This document shows, one piece after another, positions 25,561-34,520 of a stretch of 64,000 nt of DNA (the first letter of the stretch is position 1; each line of letters begins with the position of its first letter). A program made the position numbers and the translations under genes. The DNA lies in NCBI RefSeq assembly GCF_002309535.1, contig NZ_CP023275.1, positions 1,178,001 to 1,242,000 of the forward strand, given 5' to 3'. This stretch comes from Sulfurospirillum diekertiae (lineage in GTDB: Bacteria; Campylobacterota; Campylobacteria; Campylobacterales; Sulfurospirillaceae). Below the pieces are notes generated by a model. That model made no database searches, was not told where the DNA came from, and worked only from the letters and a program-made list of their open reading frames with translations.

Positions 25561-26793
25561 TTAGAGGACTTTTAAAACCATGCTATTGCACAAATCATCG
25601 CTTTCAAACTGTGTCCTATCACCCGCTTTGAGATTGGGGACGGGGAAGAGTCTGACGGTGAGGGGTTTATTGAGTCTAAAGGCAAGTGTTCCTGTATCGG
25701 CGCAAATAGCGGCAATTTTTTCCACCGATGTGTCTCCTTCGATGGGTACGGTATCGAGCCCGATGCCACACACTGCGGAGTATTGAAGCAAAGCTCTGAT
25801 GTCAAATTCATGGCGTGTGGTCGCATCGGCTAAGCCTTGATCTTCTACAACGGCGAGCATCAATCCTGAAAAACCGATGAGCTCACATCCCTTTTGCGCC
25901 TTAAAGACTTTGGTTAACAGGGCAGAAGCTTCAAGCGTTCCTGCGGCACCAAAGAAAGGCACGCCTAAAAGTTTATAGACATCGACCATCGAAGCGCAGT
26001 TTTTTGACGGTGCGGCGGAGGTATCGATGCCCGCAAAGTTTGTTTTGTAAGGATGTTCATAAGCATGGGTAATGTCAAGAATTTCAGTAATGTGGTACTG
26101 TAACGCATCACGCATAATGGCATAGGATTTTTGCATTTTAAGATTATGATTTTTTTCTTTTTTGAGACTTTTGAGTGCTTCTACAAGGAGGTCAGGCGTT
26201 TCAAGTCCGAGAGCAAAGCAGTTTTCATCATGGCTGTTATGGTAAGACGCTGGAAAATAGGGAATGTGTGACTTACAGTTATAGTTAATCGTAAAGTTAA
26301 AGTTGCCTTCGCCTCGTGGAGTAATGTGACCGATCTCTTCTACCGCTTTGGCACAACACAGTGTTAAGTCACGATCAACGATGCCGAGTTCATCGACACT
26401 AATATTCACACACGCGTTGCAAATATCGCCAAAGGCTTTGATCATCTCAGGTAAAAGAGCGATCTCTTCTTCTGTTTTAGCTTCACCGATAGCAAATCGA
26501 ATACGGATTTTTGGCATAGATGGACTTTTGAGTACCGTAGCAAGGGCTTGCATGTCTTTGAGAACAGCATGATATGACGAGGTATGAAGATACTCTCCAA
26601 AAGGATTGGTCACAATGCGAATGGATTGAACATGGTAACCATGCGTTTTAAATTCATGTGCTAAATCGCCGCCAAAGCTCGCTGCTTTAAAAATCGCTTC
26701 TTCCCAAGTGCTTTTTTCTTTGTCTAATGTCACAAAGGAGGTAATGGTGCGAATTTTACATAAATCTTTATTTTTGAGGCTTTCTTTTACCAT
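25561..26793 (-). CDS. DUF711 (UPF0210) family protein
   Basis: The 410-residue protein belongs to the UPF0210/DUF711 family, glycyl-radical-like barrel proteins of unknown activity. Recognisable blocks are RIVTNPFGEYL, GNFNFTINYNCKSHIPYFPASYH, FAGIDTSAAPS and GLDTVPIEGDTS. It is shorter than the usual 445-450 residues. It reads in the same direction as the VOC gene, with a palindrome copy between them. An AAGGAAG site precedes the ATG. Function unknown. Confidence 0.82.
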   Translation of the reverse strand: MVKESLKNKDLCKIRTITSFVTLDKEKSTWEEAIFKAASFGGDLAHEFKTHGYHVQSIRIVTNPFGEYLHTSSYHAVLKDMQALATVLKSPSMPKIRIRFAIGEAKTEEEIALLPEMIKAFGDICNACVNISVDELGIVDRDLTLCCAKAVEEIGHITPRGEGNFNFTINYNCKSHIPYFPASYHNSHDENCFALGLETPDLLVEALKSLKKEKNHNLKMQKSYAIMRDALQYHITEILDITHAYEHPYKTNFAGIDTSAAPSKNCASMVDVYKLLGVPFFGAAGTLEASALLTKVFKAQKGCELIGFSGLMLAVVEDQGLADATTRHEFDIRALLQYSAVCGIGLDTVPIEGDTSVEKIAAICADTGTLAFRLNKPLTVRLFPVPNLKAGDRTQFESDDLCNSMVLKVL

Positions 26794-26926
26794 CGATCTT
26801 CCTTGAGCGATTTACAAAATGATAGCTAAATCATTTTGAGATGTAAAGGTGTAAAATTGTACTAAATGCTTATTTTATAGGCTGTAAAAGGATATAATTT
26901 AAAAGAGTTCATTGAAAAGGGTGCCA

Positions 26927-27697
26927 ATGTTTTTGAAAGTAATATTTGTGCTTGGATTGTTTTGTTCGTTATATGCGGAAGATGCAATGATTGCTAAACT
27001 TTTTGATGATGAAACTATAACAGGGACAATGCTCATCGAGTCATTAGACGGTACAGAACACTCTGTGTACAACGATGAGCGCGCCAACATGCCGCTGCTT
27101 CCCGCTTCGACGTTTAAAATTCCCAATACACTCATAGCGCTTCAAGAAGGTGTGGTTAACGCAGACTCGATCATTGTTTGGGACAAAGTAGAACGAAGTG
27201 TGAGAGCATGGAATCAAGACCAAACACTCAAATCTGCCTTTAAAAGTTCGTGTGTCTGGTGCTATCAGTCTTTTGCACGTAAGATCGGGTTGGAAAAGTA
27301 CAATGAGTATCTACAGAAGCTTCACTATGGCAATGAAACAACAGGGCATAATGTTGAGCGTTTTTGGCTCGATGGAGAGCTCCGCATTAGCGCTTATGAG
27401 CAGATAGCCTTTTTGAAAAAGCTTTACAAAAATGCTTTACCGTTTCAGCAAGAACATATGGATTTACTCAAAAGTATCATGATCGACGAGCAGGGTGAAA
27501 ATTATATCATTCGAGCGAAAACAGGTTGGGCAGTACCAAAAGATGCAGAGCACCATGGCTGGTATGTAGGGTATGTAGAGAGTCCAAAAGGAGTTTATTT
27601 CTTTGCGACCAATCTTGTCATTGAATCAACCGATGAGCTTCCTCTTCGTAAACTTATGACAGTCCAAGCACTAAAAAATAAGGGTATTGTTGAGTGA
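26927..27697 (+). CDS. Class D beta-lactamase (OXA type)
   Basis: The 256-residue protein has a signal peptide (ending LYAED) and the serine beta-lactamase motifs: S61-TFK64, S108-C-V110, YGN at 134-136, WLDG at 147-150 and KTG at 198-200. It hydrolyses penicillins in the periplasm, as the OXA-61-like enzymes of Campylobacter and Arcobacter do. ATG 26927 is chosen over a TTG at 26912 because of the AAAGGG site and the signal peptide. It stands alone and looks chromosomal, with no mobile-element sequence beside it. Substrate range cannot be inferred. Confidence 0.9.
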   Translation: MFLKVIFVLGLFCSLYAEDAMIAKLFDDETITGTMLIESLDGTEHSVYNDERANMPLLPASTFKIPNTLIALQEGVVNADSIIVWDKVERSVRAWNQDQTLKSAFKSSCVWCYQSFARKIGLEKYNEYLQKLHYGNETTGHNVERFWLDGELRISAYEQIAFLKKLYKNALPFQQEHMDLLKSIMIDEQGENYIIRAKTGWAVPKDAEHHGWYVGYVESPKGVYFFATNLVIESTDELPLRKLMTVQALKNKGIVE

Positions 27698-27721
27698 ATT
27701 ATCTTTACATGTAAAAATAAT

Positions 27722-29998
27722 TTACGAGCTCATGTGTGGGTGATTTTGCTCAAAAAATTCTTTGAGCGCATCATATCTTAAAGGTTTTGCATAAAAGTAG
27801 CCTTGAAACCTGTCACAATCTAAGCTTTTTAGCATGGCTTCTTGCTCTTGCGTTTCCACTCCTTCCGCTAAAATATATAAGTCTAAATTTTTACCAATCA
27901 TAATGATGTTTTGAACCATTTTTTCAGCTGTAATATCATTTAAAATTGTATCCACAAAGCTTTTGTCGATTTTTAACTCATCGATAGGCAACTTGCGTAA
28001 GATACTTAAAGAAGAATACCCTGTACCAAAATCGTCCATCGAAATATGCAATCCCATACCGCGTATTTTTTGCAAAAGTGGCAAAATGTAGTCAATATCT
28101 TCAATAAACAAACTCTCCGTAATTTCAAGGCACAATGAAATAGATGCTAGCTTTGCACGATCTATCTCTTTAGTCAGTTTTTCTAAAAAATGGATTTCCA
28201 TAAATTGTTTGATGGAAATATTGACAGAAGTTTGAAAGGATGTGCCGAGTTCCATTTGCAATGCTTTCATCTCTTTGAGGGTTGTACTCATAATAAAATG
28301 TCCAAGTTGAGGCATAAGTCCAGATGCTTCTGCGATAGGGATGAATTGATCTGGAGGAACTAGTCCCAGCTCTTCACTTTGCCACCTTATAAGTGCTTCA
28401 ACACCATAAATAACGCCATGCTTATCTACTTGTGGCTGGTACACCATATAGAGTTCATTATTTGTTAGAGCTTTGTGCAGGGCTTGTTCAACATTGACAC
28501 GGTTAAGGTAGCCTTCTTGCATGGAGGGCAGAAAAAGATGAACGCTATTTCGCTGTTTTTTAGCTTCGTACATGGCAATATCGGAAGCCCGTAAAAGCAT
28601 ATCTAAGGTCGTGCCATGTTCTGGGTACTTGGCAATACCGACACTCACGCCAATAACAAAGTTAAATTGTTTGATATGATAGGGCTTTAACAACTCTATT
28701 GTCATATTTTGTATATGTGAAAGAAGCTTAGTGTCGTCATCTATCAAATAAGAACTCAAAATAATAAACTCATCACCACCTTGTCGAATCACAACACTCT
28801 CTTTTTGTACAAGACTTAAGAGACGTTTTGAAAATTCAATCAGAACCATATCCCCAAAATAATGACCAAAACTGTCATTGATATTTTTAAAATGGTCCAT
28901 ATCGATATAATAGAGATTAAAAGGTGGAGCTCCATGATATACCCAATCTTGAATGTATTGTTGTAAATAATTACGGTTTGGTAGCTGCGTGAGTGTATCG
29001 TGGGTGGCTTGGAACGTCAAATCTGCTCTTCGTTTGTTCTCTGCATTTGCAACCATTTTGAAGAGTAAAAATAAAATCATATGTATAACGATAAAGATAA
29101 GCCCATAAATAATCAAATTTTGAATAAAATCATACATAATTTGAGAATGATCTACCTCTGAGAGTATCCATAGTTCGTAACGAGGTTCATATTTAAGAGC
29201 GATTTGTATACGTCTTCCCTCAATTGAAGAAGTTTCAACCGTATAAATTTCACTTTTTTGTTTCATCTCTTCAATCGAAATGTTGTATTTTTGGCTAATA
29301 TCGTTAAATAGAGTTTGCAAAAAATGATTGGGAAGAGGTGCTTCGTAAAGATTCTTAGATATTTCATGGTTAGAGGATTGAAATTGGACAAAGTGATCAC
29401 GATCTCGAATGAGGGTCACGGTATTGTAATCACCCAAGGAAAGATTTTCGGTATAAATCTTAAAAGCGCCTTCTATTCCAATGCCTGCTGTCATGACGCC
29501 AATAGGTTGCTCCAACTCATCATAAGCTGTTTTGCGAATGGGAATGCCCCAACGCCCACTCCCCGCAATAAAATAGGTTCTTCCTAGTACCATCTTTTTC
29601 TGGGTGAGTGTATAATCAAAGGAGTCTCGTGTAACCGCTTCTGTTCTTAAATTGGGACGTTTCGATTTATCAAAATTAGAGCTGGTGTAGAGATACGTAC
29701 CTTCAACATCGGTAAAGCCAAAAGAGACAACCGAAGGATTAAGAGCACGTAAATCGTCTAAAATATTTGGATCTTTTTCTCTAGCAATTTCATTCCCTAA
29801 AAGATTGAGCATCATCTCTTGGGTTAGAAAAAGAGAGTCGGTTGCATTGGAAACAAGCTTAACCAGATTGATTTGATCCGTCTCGTATTTTTGATGGATA
29901 CTGTTCAGTTGAATGTACGAAACAATGCCTAAAAAGAGAAGCGCACTTGCTAAAAGGATATAAAAAATAGTCCAAATATTTTTTTGAAGAGTAGCCAA
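27722..29998 (-). CDS. Membrane sensor with GGDEF and EAL domains
   Basis: The 758-residue protein has an N-terminal membrane helix (about 10-30), a periplasmic Cache-type sensor (about 35-275), a second membrane helix (about 285-310), a GGDEF domain with intact GGDEF (RQGGDEFIIL) and an EAL domain with intact EALIRW, DDFGTGYSS and GYFYAKPL. Both c-di-GMP synthesis and breakdown look possible; usually one dominates. It converges with the beta-lactamase gene, and a palindrome copy lies in the 24-base gap. Confidence 0.92.
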   Translation of the reverse strand: MATLQKNIWTIFYILLASALLFLGIVSYIQLNSIHQKYETDQINLVKLVSNATDSLFLTQEMMLNLLGNEIAREKDPNILDDLRALNPSVVSFGFTDVEGTYLYTSSNFDKSKRPNLRTEAVTRDSFDYTLTQKKMVLGRTYFIAGSGRWGIPIRKTAYDELEQPIGVMTAGIGIEGAFKIYTENLSLGDYNTVTLIRDRDHFVQFQSSNHEISKNLYEAPLPNHFLQTLFNDISQKYNISIEEMKQKSEIYTVETSSIEGRRIQIALKYEPRYELWILSEVDHSQIMYDFIQNLIIYGLIFIVIHMILFLLFKMVANAENKRRADLTFQATHDTLTQLPNRNYLQQYIQDWVYHGAPPFNLYYIDMDHFKNINDSFGHYFGDMVLIEFSKRLLSLVQKESVVIRQGGDEFIILSSYLIDDDTKLLSHIQNMTIELLKPYHIKQFNFVIGVSVGIAKYPEHGTTLDMLLRASDIAMYEAKKQRNSVHLFLPSMQEGYLNRVNVEQALHKALTNNELYMVYQPQVDKHGVIYGVEALIRWQSEELGLVPPDQFIPIAEASGLMPQLGHFIMSTTLKEMKALQMELGTSFQTSVNISIKQFMEIHFLEKLTKEIDRAKLASISLCLEITESLFIEDIDYILPLLQKIRGMGLHISMDDFGTGYSSLSILRKLPIDELKIDKSFVDTILNDITAEKMVQNIIMIGKNLDLYILAEGVETQEQEAMLKSLDCDRFQGYFYAKPLRYDALKEFFEQNHPHMSS

Positions 29999-30080
29999 AA
30001 GAAACTCCTTTTGTCACAATGATTAATCATAACATAATTTCTTGGTCATGTAATAAAAGATGGAATAAAGTGCCAAAAAT

Positions 30081-30103
30081 AAAGAAGGTATTTTGCCTTC
30101 TTT
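30081..30103 (-). terminator. Terminator of the MotAB/ZorAB-like pair
   Basis: AAAGAAGG and CCTTCTTT form an 8-bp stem with a 7-base loop; on the minus strand it directly follows the motB/zorB-like stop and is followed by ATTTTTGG. Confidence 0.75.
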
Positions 30104-30105
30104 AT

Positions 30106-31179
30106 TTATTCTTTACGTTTTAAAAAGGTTTCGATCTCTTCAATGGCTTTTTTATTTGAGAGGTTAAATTTGATTTCAATGCGCCTTGAAGCTTCTTTGT
30201 CTTCAACCCCATTTTTAAAGATACGATCACTGTAAGCTCGTCCATTGGCGCTGAGGTATTTTTGAAGAAGTGCCGTACGTTTTTCATCGAGAGAATAGAT
30301 AAACGCCATAACCGAATAGGCTCTCTTTTGCGAAAGATCAAGGTTGTGCATGTAAGACCCATCGGAGTCTGTGTGTCCTTCAATGACGATATGGTCGATA
30401 TTTTCACGTATCGTAGCATCATTTAACAGTACATCAAGGTAGGGTTGCAGTGTCTCTGTCAGCTGTTTTTTCGCTTCAGGTTTAAGCTCATACGAACCGA
30501 CGTCAAAGAGTACGGAAGCAGGCAGACGAATCGCACCGCTGTTGGGGTCAATGTTGATCTTTTTGCCCAGTTTTTCTTTAAGTTCTTGTATCACTTTGAT
30601 GCGAATTCCCGTGAGGTTTTTGATACGAGATTTTGTTAAATTTAGATCTTCAACTAACTGCTGATGCGCAGCAGTGCTTTCCAGCAATTTGGCACTTAAC
30701 AAAGCAAGCTCACCCTCTTTTAGCTTAAGCGTTTGGGTCGTTGTCCCAAGTTCCATTTGGCTTGCAACAAGTTCACCTTTCACTTCGTCACGAGCAAGCT
30801 CTGTGTCAAGCAGGAGTTTTTTGAGGCTTTCAATTTCTCTGTCGCTGAGTTGGAGTTTTGCAGTGCTTACATTGAGATCATTCTCTTTTTGAGCAAGTAA
30901 CTCTTGTGCGATTTGCAACGAAGCACTTGTGACATTCATGTCAGAACGTAGCCTTAAAAAATCTTGCTTTTTCTGTATAAGCTCTTCTTGGCTAAGCTGC
31001 AAAACTCTTTTTTGCTCTTCAAGATCGTTTTTGATCCCTTTAAGATCGGTTTGTACATAGACATATTTGACAACAATCGCGCCAATAAGCAAAATAAAAA
31101 CAAACAACAGTCCTGCCATGAGGTCAGCGTATGAAACCCAAAAGTTTTGGTCTGAGCTTTGAGATCGGTTGTAACGCAT
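30106..31179 (-). CDS. MotB/ZorB-like membrane protein with OmpA domain
   Basis: The 357-residue protein has one N-terminal membrane helix (about 21-42) preceded by the MotB-type SYADLM motif with D19 in the proton-channel position, a coiled coil of about 150 residues rich in Leu, Gln and Glu, and a C-terminal OmpA/MotB peptidoglycan-binding domain (about 220-345; EGHTDSDG, LDLSQKRAYSV, SRRIEI). This is the layout of stator B subunits and of ZorB from the Zorya phage-defence system. Its ATG overlaps the stop of the partner gene (TAATG). No zorC, zorD or zorE follows. Confidence 0.82.
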   Translation of the reverse strand: MRYNRSQSSDQNFWVSYADLMAGLLFVFILLIGAIVVKYVYVQTDLKGIKNDLEEQKRVLQLSQEELIQKKQDFLRLRSDMNVTSASLQIAQELLAQKENDLNVSTAKLQLSDREIESLKKLLLDTELARDEVKGELVASQMELGTTTQTLKLKEGELALLSAKLLESTAAHQQLVEDLNLTKSRIKNLTGIRIKVIQELKEKLGKKINIDPNSGAIRLPASVLFDVGSYELKPEAKKQLTETLQPYLDVLLNDATIRENIDHIVIEGHTDSDGSYMHNLDLSQKRAYSVMAFIYSLDEKRTALLQKYLSANGRAYSDRIFKNGVEDKEASRRIEIKFNLSNKKAIEEIETFLKRKE

Positions 31180-32339
31180 TATTTTAACGCATCCATTTTT
31201 TGGATAATCTCTTCGGTTTCCGCATCGATGATCTTCAAGCTCTCTTTGAGTGATTCAACTTCTTCATTCGAAGGTGCTTCATTGCGTGCAACACTCGTTG
31301 CTTTAAGGACTCTGAGCATCTCTTGGTTGGTTGCTATCATCTCTTCATTACTCTCTGCCATCTTTACATGTAACGTAGTTGTGTTCTCGTTGAATTGGTT
31401 GAGTTTGGTGAGCATATCTTCATAAACATGTACCAAGTCGCGCTGTTTTTCCTGCGATTTTGCAAGCATTTCCATGCCGTCTTTGATGTGTTCAGCACCT
31501 CTTTTGACCGCTGCCGCTTCTAGGGTGAGCATCTCATCAAAGAGCTCAAATTTCGCTTCAATATTTTTACCTAGACGCTCAAAAAAGTCGTTGGAACTAA
31601 GGTGTTCAAACATTCTTCCAATGCGATCAAAATGTTGAAGATTTTCTTGCAAATACGCATGTTCTATCTCTTCTTTTGACCAAAACAGTGATGCGGTTGA
31701 CTCTTGGATAAGAGCGACTTCTTTATCAAAACGGCTGAGTCCTCGTTTTTCAAAGAAGATCCACCAAAGTGAGAGTAAGATACCATAGATCGAGACGTAA
31801 AACGCTGTGCCAACACCACTTAAAAGAAGGGTTATCTCATTTTCCAAAGCGCCTGCTGTTTGCGAAGAAAAATTAGGCAGGGTTAACGCGATAGAGATAA
31901 ACGTACCTAAAATACCCATCGTTGGGAAGATAGAAGCCGCAACAGAAGCGTAGTTGTCATTGCGAATGCGTTTGGCATAGGCATCGATGAAATTCTCAAA
32001 AGATGCATTGGACTTGACGCTACTACCGATAGGCATGAGGTTTTTGGAAACATACTCGTGAAGTTCAGTTTGAAACTCTTTAGCATAGCGAAGAAACGTA
32101 CAAGCACCCAGTTCTCCATTGTGTTTGGCAAAAATGAGTGAAACAATGTAGATAAATCCGATAAGAATAATACTATGGATACCTACTTTAAAATGAAGAA
32201 TGTCTAAAAACCCCAGTAAAAAGTAGATATATGCTAACGTTGGAAGTAAAATGAGCTTCAGATAGACAAAAGCACAGCTACGTTGGGGTGTTTCGAGTGA
32301 TGCGAGATTTTGGAGTGTTTCGTTCATGTCTTCGTTCAT
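31179..32339 (-). CDS. MotA/TolQ/ExbB-family proton-channel protein, ZorA-like
   Basis: The protein of about 386 residues has membrane helices near 25-75 and 155-215 (counting from ATG 32339), the MotA/TolQ pattern SIFPTMGILGTFISIALTLP and GVGTAFYVSIYGILLSL, and a long cytoplasmic coiled-coil tail of about 160 residues. Such subunits form a pentamer around a B-subunit dimer and convert ion flow into rotation. A long tail is a mark of ZorA. ATG 32339 is preferred over an upstream ATG (32423) because AAAGG precedes it. A palindrome variant at 31363-31374 encodes LHVK. Confidence 0.8.
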   Translation of the reverse strand: MNEDMNETLQNLASLETPQRSCAFVYLKLILLPTLAYIYFLLGFLDILHFKVGIHSIILIGFIYIVSLIFAKHNGELGACTFLRYAKEFQTELHEYVSKNLMPIGSSVKSNASFENFIDAYAKRIRNDNYASVAASIFPTMGILGTFISIALTLPNFSSQTAGALENEITLLLSGVGTAFYVSIYGILLSLWWIFFEKRGLSRFDKEVALIQESTASLFWSKEEIEHAYLQENLQHFDRIGRMFEHLSSNDFFERLGKNIEAKFELFDEMLTLEAAAVKRGAEHIKDGMEMLAKSQEKQRDLVHVYEDMLTKLNQFNENTTTLHVKMAESNEEMIATNQEMLRVLKATSVARNEAPSNEEVESLKESLKIIDAETEEIIQKMDALK

Positions 32340-32555
32340 AAAAAGCCTTTGTAAAGTATCTATAATTTCTTTGTGGACTATTATAACGCTTCTTTTTATA
32401 CAGATGCTTAACAAGCGCTTCAAATTGCTTATAATTAACGTGAGATTAATATTAAAAGACTACAATTTATCATACTAAAAACTCTGTGGTGAGAGAGATA
32501 CCGCACTGTGTATCACTTTTCAAATGCCTTTCCTTAACCTCTTTAAGGTTCATTC

Positions 32556-33443
32556 ATGTCCTCCAAAAAAGATTTTTTAGAACGTCACAGCATTAAGCAG
32601 TTGCTTAAAACGACACTTCATGGTACTATTGAAAATATTGCGACGCATTTAAAGGCTTTTTTACAAACCAAAGACCCTGAAAGCTTGCATCAGTACCGTG
32701 TTTACATTCGCACGGCACGCTCTATTTGCTTGGAATTTAGCGAGTTTATGGATGAAAAACGTCAATTTGTCCTTGATAAAACGCTCAAAGTTCTCCAGCA
32801 AGAGACCAACGAAATGCGTGATCTTGACGTTTTTATAGAGTCGCTTGATGTCTATAAGCAAAAGGTTGACGATCAGTATTGGGATGATGTTGAACATCTC
32901 CAAACACAACTTTTGGCAGAAAAGGAGTTGGCGTATCGTAGTTTTGAAATAAAATTTACGCCCAAGCTTCAAGCCAAGATCATTGAAGAGTTAACCGAAT
33001 TACAGAACGATGAAAAGCTCTGCCTTCCTAAATCCGAAGAAAAACTGTTCCGTCACATCAAAGCCATCATCGAAAAGCGTCTCAAAAAGATTGCTAAACT
33101 CTCCAAAAAGCTTGATATAAAATCTTCCAATGAAAAATTTCATAAACTAAGACTCCACTACAAAAAACTCCGTTATACCTGTGATGCTTTATCTTTCAAA
33201 CAGTTTGCTAAAAGTTTTAAACCAATTCAAAATGCTTTTGGCAAAGTGCAAGACAAAAATACCCAAATCGAGCGTATCAAACGTTATAATAGCGCCAACA
33301 GTGTGGCACTCCAAAAGGTCATTGCGCTTTTAGAAGAAGAAATTGACAATGATAAGCGTGTCTGCATCGAAAAATCGACTAAGGATATCCTCCAAACTAT
33401 GCACGAAAAATTTGAAAAAATCTTTACATGTAAAGAGTCTTAA
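32556..33443 (+). CDS. CHAD-domain protein
   Basis: The 295-residue all-helical protein matches the CHAD family (conserved His alpha-helical domain): HQYRVYIRTARSICLEF, EMRDLDVFIESLD, FHKLRLHYKKLRYTCDAL. CHAD domains bind polyphosphate and often accompany CYTH phosphatases; no CYTH gene is in the window. A palindrome copy near the 3' end (33423-33434) encodes FTCK four residues before the stop. The metallopeptidase gene begins 2 bases after. Confidence 0.85.
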   Translation: MSSKKDFLERHSIKQLLKTTLHGTIENIATHLKAFLQTKDPESLHQYRVYIRTARSICLEFSEFMDEKRQFVLDKTLKVLQQETNEMRDLDVFIESLDVYKQKVDDQYWDDVEHLQTQLLAEKELAYRSFEIKFTPKLQAKIIEELTELQNDEKLCLPKSEEKLFRHIKAIIEKRLKKIAKLSKKLDIKSSNEKFHKLRLHYKKLRYTCDALSFKQFAKSFKPIQNAFGKVQDKNTQIERIKRYNSANSVALQKVIALLEEEIDNDKRVCIEKSTKDILQTMHEKFEKIFTCKES

Positions 33444-33445
33444 TT

Positions 33446-33949
33446 GTGCCAGATTTAGAATACATCGCTCATTATCCTGAACATCTCAAAGATCAGATTC
33501 GCCATCTTATTCAAGTAGAAAAATTAGGAGCGTACCTACTTTCCAAGTACCCAACCACGCACAATCTGACAAGTGACAAGGCGCTGTATGCTTATGTGAT
33601 GGAGATACGAACAGAGTTCCTTCGCAAAAGTGAGCCCATCACCAAAGTGTTATACGATGGCAAGATCAACGACATCAACGACGCGCTTGGCTTGCACCGT
33701 GTTACCATCAAAAACCATGGAGGACGCCTTAGAAGTAAAAGCGAAATCCGCGTAGCAACACTGTTTAAAAACACCCCAGAGCCTTTTTTAAAAATGATTT
33801 GTGTACACGAACTCGCCCATCTCAAAGAGAAAGAGCACAACAAAGCCTTTTACGCCTTATGCGAAAAAATGGAGCCAAGCTATCATCAGTTGGAGTTTGA
33901 CGTCAGGCTTTATTTGACGCATTTGGATTTGTTTGGGAAGTTGTATTAG
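33446..33949 (+). CDS. YgjP-like zinc metallopeptidase (DUF45)
   Basis: The 167-residue protein starts with GTG 2 bases after the CHAD stop. It has the zinc motif H121-E-x2-H125 in HELAHLKEKEHNKAFY with a further His at 131, as in YgjP/WLM-type gluzincin-like peptidases. The natural substrate of this family is unknown; some members are linked to DNA-protein crosslink or protein quality control. The tight spacing suggests co-translation with the CHAD protein. Confidence 0.82.
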   Translation: MPDLEYIAHYPEHLKDQIRHLIQVEKLGAYLLSKYPTTHNLTSDKALYAYVMEIRTEFLRKSEPITKVLYDGKINDINDALGLHRVTIKNHGGRLRSKSEIRVATLFKNTPEPFLKMICVHELAHLKEKEHNKAFYALCEKMEPSYHQLEFDVRLYLTHLDLFGKLY

Positions 33950-33972
33950 GTTTTACATGTAAAGGGAAGTCG

Positions 33973-34482
33973 ATGAATGAAAATTTAAAAGATATTTTGT
34001 CTATATTATCTGATATAGCTACAATACTTGCATTTGCATGGGCAGTGTATGAATTTTACATCAAAAGAAGATTTAAAATTAAAGCTACTGCTTTTCCTCT
34101 TCCTCTCAATAAAAGTGAAAAAGAATATCTTTTTTCTTTTAAAGTAATCAATTTATCTGATCAATCTTTAAAAAGAATTGATTATATCGGTCTCTGGATT
34201 GAGCGAAAAAATTCATTTGGGCAATTTTGGGAGATTGCACTTAAGGATGTTAGTTACCAAGAAAAGACAGTATTTACAGAAAATATTTTACCCTTTTTAA
34301 ATTCTGCAGTTCAACAATGCTGTAATGAACAAACAAGATTTGATAAATTAGTTAAGCCTAAATTGAAGATCGTTCTTAGAACAACAATCGATCGTGAAAT
34401 AAAAGTTACTATTGATGATTTTTTTCAAAAACAAGTAGATGATAAAATTGATATACTATTTAAGAAATATGAGATTAATTAA
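33973..34482 (+). CDS. Hypothetical protein with one membrane helix
   Basis: I do not recognise this 169-residue protein. It has one N-terminal membrane helix (about 7-28, SILSDIATILAFAWAVYEFY) and a Lys-rich beta-type cytoplasmic domain. Its base composition is more AT-rich than that of neighbouring genes, which hints at recent acquisition. The palindrome copy 33952-33963 lies directly upstream, and its AAAG end together with GG forms the ribosome site AAAGGG 6 bases before the ATG. Confidence 0.65.
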   Translation: MNENLKDILSILSDIATILAFAWAVYEFYIKRRFKIKATAFPLPLNKSEKEYLFSFKVINLSDQSLKRIDYIGLWIERKNSFGQFWEIALKDVSYQEKTVFTENILPFLNSAVQQCCNEQTRFDKLVKPKLKIVLRTTIDREIKVTIDDFFQKQVDDKIDILFKKYEIN

Positions 34483-34520
34483 TATCAATTTTGTTAAATT
34501 AATAGATAAAGGAATGACAT

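Noticed and set aside
30106-32339. A complete Zorya phage-defence system
   Set aside because: Only A- and B-like genes are present. The next genes are a GGDEF-EAL protein and a CHAD protein, and no zorC, zorD or zorE homologue was seen.
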